Shown piece by piece: positions 1 through 3,995 of a stretch of 5,711 bases of DNA. The stretch is from contig JAFCEK010000052.1 in NCBI GenBank assembly GCA_017609225.1, positions 3,596-9,306 of the forward strand, read 5' to 3'. The notes under the pieces are model-generated. The model ran no database searches and was not told the origin of the DNA. It was given only the letters and a program-made list of their open reading frames with translations. A program made the position numbers and the translations under genes. The stretch comes from Candidatus Aenigmatarchaeota archaeon (GTDB lineage: Archaea > Aenigmatarchaeota > Aenigmatarchaeia > QMZP01). Every line of letters begins with the position of its first letter. The stretch's first letter is position 1.

Positions 1-84
1 ACAGCCATTCTTTGCAGCGCAACAGGCAGCCCCATAGAGGACTGCAGAAATCCGGATATACAGGAACTTATTGAAAGGATATGA
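1..84 (+). CDS. 3' end of an unidentified gene (partial)
   Basis: Frame 1 is open from the first base to a TGA at 82-84, giving 27 residues that end in IQELIERI. The visible part holds two cysteines (residues 5 and 15) and a C-terminal stretch that could be a short helix. Codon use (ATA for Ile, AGA/AGG for Arg) matches the genes to the right, which supports real coding. Another frame is also open from base 3 to 74, but its translation is less protein-like. The stop lies 29 bases before the lipoprotein start and at the edge of that gene's putative TATA box, so the two are probably transcribed separately. The family cannot be recognised from so short a piece. Confidence 0.45.
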   Translation, partial: TAILCSATGSPIEDCRNPDIQELIERI

Positions 85-93
85 TTTTTTAAT
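85..93 (+). promoter_or_regulatory. Putative TATA box for the lipoprotein gene
   Basis: The run TTTTTTAAT is centred about 25 bases before the ATG at 114, the distance expected if transcription starts at or next to the start codon. No Shine-Dalgarno-like sequence lies between it and the ATG, so a leaderless mRNA is likely. Confidence 0.5.
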
Positions 94-113
94 GATAAAC
101 ACAAAATTAAAGC

Positions 114-695
114 ATGAAAAAAACATATGCTGTGTTTTCTGTTGTTTTTGTGCTTTTAATCAGCGGCTGCGTCCAGCAGGCAGGGGAAACAATGAATGAA
201 ACAGAAAACCAGTCGCTCCAGTTTGATGATGTATGGAAATCATGCCAGACAGATTCTGACTGCATGGAAACCCAGGCAGGATGCTGCTCATGCAGGAATG
301 GCGGAACCCAGACAGCAATAAACAAGGTTTATCTGAATCTCTGGGAAGAGCAGATTTCAGAGAAATGCCAGGGAATATTCTGCATAACCATGTATGCATG
401 CCAGGAAGGAAAGGCAGTATGCGATGCAGGGCAGTGCAGGTTCCTTGCAGTTCAGGAGGCCTGTGTGGAGCTGTGCGAGGCAGCAAAGGCAGAGGGCATG
501 GTGCTTTCAGATGGTCCATGCCTTTCTGACAACAACCCCGAATGGGGAATAGAGAACTGGGTTTGCGATGTGGCCCATTCCCCCAGGCAGTCTGTGGACA
601 ACCAGCCTGAAAACCAGTGCCAGGAATTCAGGTCAGGAAAGGCAAGCCATTTCGTGGAAGTGGACACTGATTGCGGGTTTATAAGGGCGGTTTAA
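114..695 (+). CDS. Cysteine-rich secreted lipoprotein, function unknown
   Basis: This 193-residue protein is predicted to be exported and lipid-anchored. Residues 1-18 form a signal peptide: KK, then a hydrophobic core, then the lipobox I-S-G-C with the modified cysteine at C19. A short acidic/polar linker (about 20-40) follows. The rest carries 16 further cysteines in two apparent modules. Module one (about 44-108) has C44, C50, C57, C58, C60, C85, C90, C96, C103 and C108, including the compact CCSC. Module two (about 117-187) has C117, C121, C136, C151, C169 and C187, with the blocks WVCDVAHSPRQ and PENQC. The even cysteine count suggests disulfides outside the cell. Module one resembles, from memory, the eight-cysteine-cluster type of small extracellular domain; module two resembles a recurrent block in archaeal hypothetical lipoproteins. 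Neither was checked by search. The role is unknown. The 3' end overlaps the convergent gene by four bases. Confidence 0.85.
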   Translation: MKKTYAVFSVVFVLLISGCVQQAGETMNETENQSLQFDDVWKSCQTDSDCMETQAGCCSCRNGGTQTAINKVYLNLWEEQISEKCQGIFCITMYACQEGKAVCDAGQCRFLAVQEACVELCEAAKAEGMVLSDGPCLSDNNPEWGIENWVCDVAHSPRQSVDNQPENQCQEFRSGKASHFVEVDTDCGFIRAV

Positions 696-733
696 TCAGC
701 GAAATTCACAAGTTTATATCTTCCCTGATTAAA
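691..733. repeat. 9-bp inverted repeat at the convergent gene ends
   Basis: TTTAATCAG at 691-699 is perfectly repeated in inverted form as CTGATTAAA at 725-733, with a 25-base loop. The left arm contains the stop codons of both converging genes. It might form a hairpin helping both transcripts to end or be processed, but no oligo-T tract accompanies it. A 9-bp match at this spacing could also occur once by chance in a window of this size. Confidence 0.35.
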
Positions 734-1783
734 GCATACAACATCAAAATCACAGTCCAATTCATCCAGAAGCGTCTGAGAAATATCTCTGCAGAATGTT
801 TCATTTCTCAGTCTCCATATTCTGTAATTTTCTCTATGGGAGTAATTCCCCATCACACCTAAAGCTGTTGCCCCTCTTCTTCTGCTGTTCGGATGCGTTC
901 TGGTTGATAAAACAAGCGGTATTGTCTCTTCCAGTTCAGGATGTCTGACAGGATAAACAGAAACAAGATGAACTTTGCCATCAAGTCTTTTGATAAACTC
1001 ATCATATGCAACCTCCATAAGGTCTGATGTGGGGTAATTAACAGTTTTTGTGGCATTGATTAATCTCTTGTTTTTCAGCTCCTGGAATGGAGTTGAAAGT
1101 TGGGGAACATTATCTGCACCGACTTTAGTGTACCAGTTGACATCATAAACCCAGACATTAAATATATAGGCAAGCCTGCCCAGTGAATTTTTAATTGCCC
1201 TCTGGAAATCAGTACTTAGCACAGGATACCAGAAGAAGTGGTTTCCTACCCTTTCCTTAAATACCCCCCTCACATGAGGGAAGAAATGCCATTCAAGAAA
1301 CACATACCCTTTTATTTCAGACAACTCTTTAATATATTCCATCCATAAACTGTATTCTTCATGCTGATTACCAGCAGCTTCTGCAAATCTGGGTTTGTAC
1401 TTTTTTTTAATTTGTGCATATTTCTCATTAGCATGGTCAGAATCTTCAAGGGCTTTCCTCATATTCTCTTCAGGCCATAATTCTGCCCTATAAGTCAGCT
1501 CCATCTGATTATAAGGCCTTGCTGTTGCAAACAAAGGGATTTTTTCCCCTTCAATTTCACAGTCAATCAGGGTTACCGGAACCCTTTCTGATTTATAGAG
1601 ATTAAAATCCACAAAGAGAGGGGGTTCAGCAAAAAAATACTTATGCCTTCCAAATCTTACAATTCTTTCCATAAATTCATTAATATCCACCAGTTCTCTT
1701 GGATCCGGTGAATAATCCAGGTCCCACCAGAGGGGCTTGTTTATGTCTATCCACCCTCTTTGATGCAAAACATTCAAACCCAT
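692..1783 (-). CDS. Protein of unknown family, 363 residues
   Basis: I do not recognise this protein. It looks soluble, with no signal peptide or membrane segment, and is rich in aromatics, with ten tryptophans (11, 19, 20, 103, 147, 165, 185, 211, 217, 323). A charged, probably helical stretch spans about 104-157 and separates an N-terminal part (with the WW pair and a FAEPPLFVDF segment) from a C-terminal part. The central stretch EWHFFPH (164-170) and GNHFFWYP (180-187) has closely spaced histidines and aromatics that could line an active site. A basic RRR (301-303) lies before the C-terminal region. The four cysteines (75, 331, 344, 350) form no recognisable metal motif. The ATG at 1783 has a TATA-like box about 26 bases upstream and no Shine-Dalgarno, so the start is well supported. 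Ile codons (6 ATA, 8 ATT, 3 ATC) and mostly AAT for Asn differ from the neighbours, hinting at a separate history. Confidence 0.8.
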   Translation of the reverse strand: MGLNVLHQRGWIDINKPLWWDLDYSPDPRELVDINEFMERIVRFGRHKYFFAEPPLFVDFNLYKSERVPVTLIDCEIEGEKIPLFATARPYNQMELTYRAELWPEENMRKALEDSDHANEKYAQIKKKYKPRFAEAAGNQHEEYSLWMEYIKELSEIKGYVFLEWHFFPHVRGVFKERVGNHFFWYPVLSTDFQRAIKNSLGRLAYIFNVWVYDVNWYTKVGADNVPQLSTPFQELKNKRLINATKTVNYPTSDLMEVAYDEFIKRLDGKVHLVSVYPVRHPELEETIPLVLSTRTHPNSRRRGATALGVMGNYSHRENYRIWRLRNETFCRDISQTLLDELDCDFDVVCFNQGRYKLVNFAD

Positions 1784-1804
1784 AAGAAGATAATGTATAT
1801 AAAA

Positions 1805-1813
1805 TATTTATAA
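1805..1813 (-). promoter_or_regulatory. Putative TATA box for the 363-residue gene
   Basis: On the - strand the sequence TTATAAATA is centred about 26 bases upstream of the ATG at 1783. No ribosome binding site follows, which fits a leaderless transcript. It lies in a 123-base divergent region shared with the radical SAM gene. Confidence 0.6.
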
Positions 1814-1877
1814 CAGCTTATGTTGAACCAGAAAATCCTGACTGAACTCAGAGGGGCTGTAAGGAAGCAAATTATAA

Positions 1878-1888
1878 TTTTTAAATAA
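1878..1888 (+). promoter_or_regulatory. Putative TATA box for the radical SAM gene
   Basis: TTTTTAAATAA is centred about 25 bases before the ATG at 1907, and the bases between hold no Shine-Dalgarno. The spacing favours 1907 over the next in-frame ATG at 1928 and implies a leaderless mRNA. Confidence 0.6.
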
Positions 1889-1906
1889 TCCTTTCTATTT
1901 TTTAAT

Positions 1907-3418
1907 ATGTCTGAAGAATCTGAAGGTATGGACAAGGAAGACAGGGGGGATGCAGGGAATTATATTAACACTGCTGATGCAGAAGCTGTTGCAAGGGTTG
2001 TGAAGAACTGGCTGGGGAATCCCATATCCAGGAGTTTTTTGAGGCTGGCTACAGGAGACACAATGGAGGGCCCGAGGCTGGAGCTGCTTCTGAGGAAATA
2101 CCTGGGAGATAATGTTAATTTTCATGGCATAAGGGATGCCCTGGGATTCAGGGTGGTAAAATTTGCAATAGACAAGGGGGCAGACTCTTTTGGAGTTACA
2201 AAAGAGCAGATGGGAGAGGCACTGAGAGAGCCTATATTCAGGAGGGCACTTGTAAACATTCTGGAGGGCATAGCCAAGTTCGGGGTTCAGAGGCCACAAA
2301 CCACTGTTGCTCCTTTCCTGGTTGTATGGAATTTCACCCATATATGCAATCTGAGATGCAAGCACTGTTATGAAAACTCTGACGGCACATTTCTGCCTGA
2401 TGAGCTGACCACAGAAGAGGCAAAAAAGGCAATAGATATGTTTGAGAAGGCAGGAGTGGTTGCCATTGCCTTTTCAGGCGGAGAGCCGCTTCTGAGAAAG
2501 GATTTCTTTGAGGTGGCAAGATATGCCGCGGATAAGAATTTCTATGTAACCGTTGCCTCAAACGGAACACTGATAACACCAGAGGTTGCCAGAAAAATAA
2601 AAGAGGCTGGAGTCCAGTATATTGAGATAAGCTTTGATGGCTTTGAAAAGGAGCATGACAGGCTCAGGGGCGTTCCTGGCGCCTGGAAAAAGGCATGCGA
2701 GGGCATAAAAAACTGCGTTGCAGCAGGTCTGGACACATGCGCTGCCACAACCGTAACCAGATACAACCTGAAAATCATACCCAAGATGGTGGAGTTTGTG
2801 GAAAAAGAGCTTGGAGCAAACAGAATGATTATGTTCAACTTTGTGCCAACAAGAAGGGGAAAGGAGATTGCAAATGCGGATATAAGCCCTGATGAAAGAG
2901 AGGAGCTTCTGAAGTTTCTCTATTCAAAGCTTACTGACAAGACATGCAGGCTGCAGACACTGAGCACAGCACCCCAGTATGCAAGAATTGCGCAGGAGTT
3001 TGGCACAGGCCCTGCCGTGGCTACGCATTTCACTAACAAGGCAGCAGCCGAGGCATTGCAGGGAAAGGCAGCAGCGCTGGGAGATTTTATCGGGGGCTGC
3101 GGTGCAGGCAGGCTCTACTGCGGCATGGAGCCGAACGGGGATATATTCCCCTGCGTTTTCATACCCATAAAGATAGGCAACATAAGGGAGCAGAACATAA
3201 AGCAGATATGGGAGAAATCCCCTGAACTCAGGATAATAAGGGAAAGAGAGAAGTTTGAGGGCTGCGGCACATGCAAATATGTTTACTCCTGCGGTGGCTG
3301 CAGGGCAAGAAGCTATGGCTATTTCGGAAAGCTGGACGGGCCTGACCCCGGATGCATAAACAACAGAAAATACTGGGAGGAGCTGCAGAAGGAAAAAACA
3401 CATAAAGTTCAAGAATAA
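1907..3418 (+). CDS. Radical SAM/SPASM-domain protein, AhbD/NirJ/PqqE-like
   Basis: This 503-residue protein is a radical SAM enzyme, expected to cleave S-adenosylmethionine at a [4Fe-4S] cluster to start radical chemistry. Residues 1-130 are an extra N-terminal, largely helical domain. The cluster motif CNLRCKHC is at C147, C151 and C154, followed by Y155. The GGEP motif is at 191-194 and VASNGTLIT at 216-224. The C-terminal SPASM domain, which usually binds one or two more clusters, has C398-x12-G-x4-C416, then C453, C456, C462, C465 and C483; C405 is an additional cysteine. The run CGGCRARSYGYFG (462-474) and the closing DPGC resemble AhbD (heme synthesis) and NirJ (heme d1 synthesis). The substrate cannot be deduced: those enzymes usually lack such a long N-terminal domain, and no heme or RiPP genes are nearby. 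It most likely belongs to an uncharacterised archaeal SPASM family. A small gene follows after 24 bases and may be cotranscribed. Confidence 0.93.
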   Translation: MSEESEGMDKEDRGDAGNYINTADAEAVARVVKNWLGNPISRSFLRLATGDTMEGPRLELLLRKYLGDNVNFHGIRDALGFRVVKFAIDKGADSFGVTKEQMGEALREPIFRRALVNILEGIAKFGVQRPQTTVAPFLVVWNFTHICNLRCKHCYENSDGTFLPDELTTEEAKKAIDMFEKAGVVAIAFSGGEPLLRKDFFEVARYAADKNFYVTVASNGTLITPEVARKIKEAGVQYIEISFDGFEKEHDRLRGVPGAWKKACEGIKNCVAAGLDTCAATTVTRYNLKIIPKMVEFVEKELGANRMIMFNFVPTRRGKEIANADISPDEREELLKFLYSKLTDKTCRLQTLSTAPQYARIAQEFGTGPAVATHFTNKAAAEALQGKAAALGDFIGGCGAGRLYCGMEPNGDIFPCVFIPIKIGNIREQNIKQIWEKSPELRIIREREKFEGCGTCKYVYSCGGCRARSYGYFGKLDGPDPGCINNRKYWEELQKEKTHKVQE

Positions 3419-3429
3419 AAAGCTTATAT
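3414..3429 (+). promoter_or_regulatory. Possible weak TATA region before the 71-residue gene
   Basis: The sequence from AATAAAAAG through CTTATATC resembles an archaeal BRE plus TATA box. However, the TTATAT core is centred only about 17 bases before the ATG at 3443, too close for a leaderless start at that codon; the more distant AATAAAAA part would fit better. The gene could instead be transcribed from the radical SAM promoter. Confidence 0.25.
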
Positions 3430-3442
3430 CCAACAATTAAAA

Positions 3443-3658
3443 ATGATAACAGATGATGTAAGGAGAACAGCAGAGCAGTACCTGAAAAGCAATAAAATAT
3501 CTGTTCTGGGGCTGGGATTTCCGTACAGAAACGGCAGCAAATGGCAAATACAATTCACAACCTTTTCAGGAAGCTATGTTCTGGAAATAGATGACAGGAC
3601 AGGGGAAATAAAACCCTCTGAGGATGCTTCAGAACTTATAAGGAAAATCAATTTTTGA
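3443..3658 (+). CDS. Small unknown protein, 71 residues, possibly PepSY-like fold
   Basis: I cannot assign a family with certainty. The pattern suggests a compact alpha/beta domain: an N-terminal helix (about 4-17), strands at about 19-28 and 33-41, a third strand with YVLEIDDRTGEI (45-56), and a C-terminal helix (about 61-69). The strand-then-D-x-x-T-G-x-I pattern recalls PepSY-type domains, but this is a resemblance of shape only. There is no signal peptide, membrane segment or cysteine. The ATG at 3443 is the only candidate start and lacks a ribosome binding site. It lies 24 bases after the radical SAM stop on the same strand, so cotranscription and a shared role are possible. Codon use fits its neighbours. 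Its last 11 bases overlap the end of the opposite-strand DUF357 gene. Confidence 0.7.
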   Translation: MITDDVRRTAEQYLKSNKISVLGLGFPYRNGSKWQIQFTTFSGSYVLEIDDRTGEIKPSEDASELIRKINF

Positions 3659-3926
3659 GTTTTTGTTTTTCAATTATTCCTGCATGCAGGCATGTTTCAT
3701 ACATTCCCCATGCATAAATCACTGCCTCAAATGCCCTTACAAGGTCTCCCTTTTTTGAGAAATACCTGCAGTCCGAGATATAGGCATGTATATTCTCCAT
3801 AAGCTGGCTGAACTGTTTTTTGTCAAGCTTTCCTGTGCTTTTCACATACTTTATTTCTTTTTCCAGCCTCTCAAGCCATTTGCTGGTTTCATGCCTCAGC
3901 TCGGTTTCTGTTGGCTCTTTTTTCAT
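3648..3926 (-). CDS. DUF357 family protein
   Basis: With the start chosen here the protein has 92 residues and looks all-helical. The family signature is clear in the C-terminal half: YISDCRYFSKKGD (49-61) followed by RAFEAVIYAWGMYE (64-77) and HAG (81-83). DUF357 proteins are small archaeal proteins with no established function. An in-frame ATG exists 15 codons earlier (3971), but I prefer 3926 for three reasons: the intervening codons are very A/T-rich and resemble promoter DNA, a TATA-like box lies about 24 bases before 3926 and none lies before 3971, and the shorter form is close to my recollection of the usual family length. The gene is divergent from the PEP synthase gene and convergent with the 71-residue gene. 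The lysine-rich tail KQKLKN is encoded by A-runs that are T-runs on the other strand. Confidence 0.88.
   Translation of the reverse strand: MKKEPTETELRHETSKWLERLEKEIKYVKSTGKLDKKQFSQLMENIHAYISDCRYFSKKGDLVRAFEAVIYAWGMYETCLHAGIIEKQKLKN
3652..3670 (+). terminator. Oligo-T terminator for the radical SAM / small-gene transcript
   Basis: Three runs of five T (3652-3656, 3660-3664, 3666-3670) lie at and just after the TGA of the 71-residue gene. Closely spaced T-runs on the coding strand are the usual intrinsic terminator of archaeal RNA polymerase. The same bases encode the end of the DUF357 protein on the other strand. Confidence 0.6.
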
Positions 3927-3945
3927 ACCATCATTTATTATATTG

Positions 3946-3957
3946 AATATATTATTA
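3946..3957 (-). promoter_or_regulatory. Putative TATA box for the DUF357 gene
   Basis: On the - strand an AATATATT core is centred about 24 bases upstream of the ATG at 3926, with no clear Shine-Dalgarno in between. This spacing is a main reason for choosing 3926 rather than 3971 as the start. Confidence 0.5.
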
Positions 3958-3964
3958 TTTACTA

Positions 3965-3980
3965 GATACATATCATATAC
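3965..3980 (+). promoter_or_regulatory. Possible promoter for the PEP synthase gene
   Basis: The A/T-rich stretch with CATATCATATAC is centred about 21-26 bases before the ATG at 3996, allowing a leaderless start. Alternatively, the richer TATTATTATTT stretch at about 3950-3960 could drive a transcript with a leader of roughly 15 bases. In that case GGTG at 3987-3990, five bases before the ATG, could act as a weak Shine-Dalgarno. The sequence does not decide between these. Confidence 0.35.
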
Positions 3981-3995
3981 TGGATTGGTGTTGCC

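Noticed and set aside
160..519. 119-codon - strand frame and overlapping + frame within the lipoprotein gene
   Set aside because: The 114-695 frame has a complete signal peptide, lipobox and ordered cysteines; the alternatives are its shadows.
692..1783. Transposase or other mobile-element gene
   Set aside because: No DDE/DEDD or HUH motif was recognised, and no terminal inverted repeats or target-site duplications were seen at the gene's flanks.
1784..1906. Possible riboswitch or small RNA in the divergent intergenic region
   Set aside because: The 123 bases are accounted for by two back-to-back TATA regions, and both genes appear leaderless, leaving no room for a structured leader. The only symmetry seen is a weak CTGA-AC-TCAG.
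1895..2365. 156-codon - strand frame over the N-terminal domain of the radical SAM gene
   Set aside because: The + strand frame continues uninterrupted into the conserved radical SAM core and has a well-placed promoter. The - strand translation shows no domain-like pattern.
2924..3436. 170-codon - strand frame opposite the radical SAM gene
   Set aside because: It is antisense to the SPASM domain, whose motifs show that the + strand is coding. The cysteine- and leucine-rich translation mirrors the opposite codons.
1907..3658. A RiPP system with the 71-residue protein as precursor peptide
   Set aside because: The small protein has no cysteine, no glycine-rich cleavage site and no repetitive core, and looks like a folded domain. 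No protease or transporter is visible. It was kept only as a possible partner.
3679..3690. 12-bp perfect palindrome CCTGCATGCAGG
   Set aside because: It lies inside the conserved C-L-H-A-G segment of DUF357 and is explained by those codons. No second copy was noticed that would suggest an operator.
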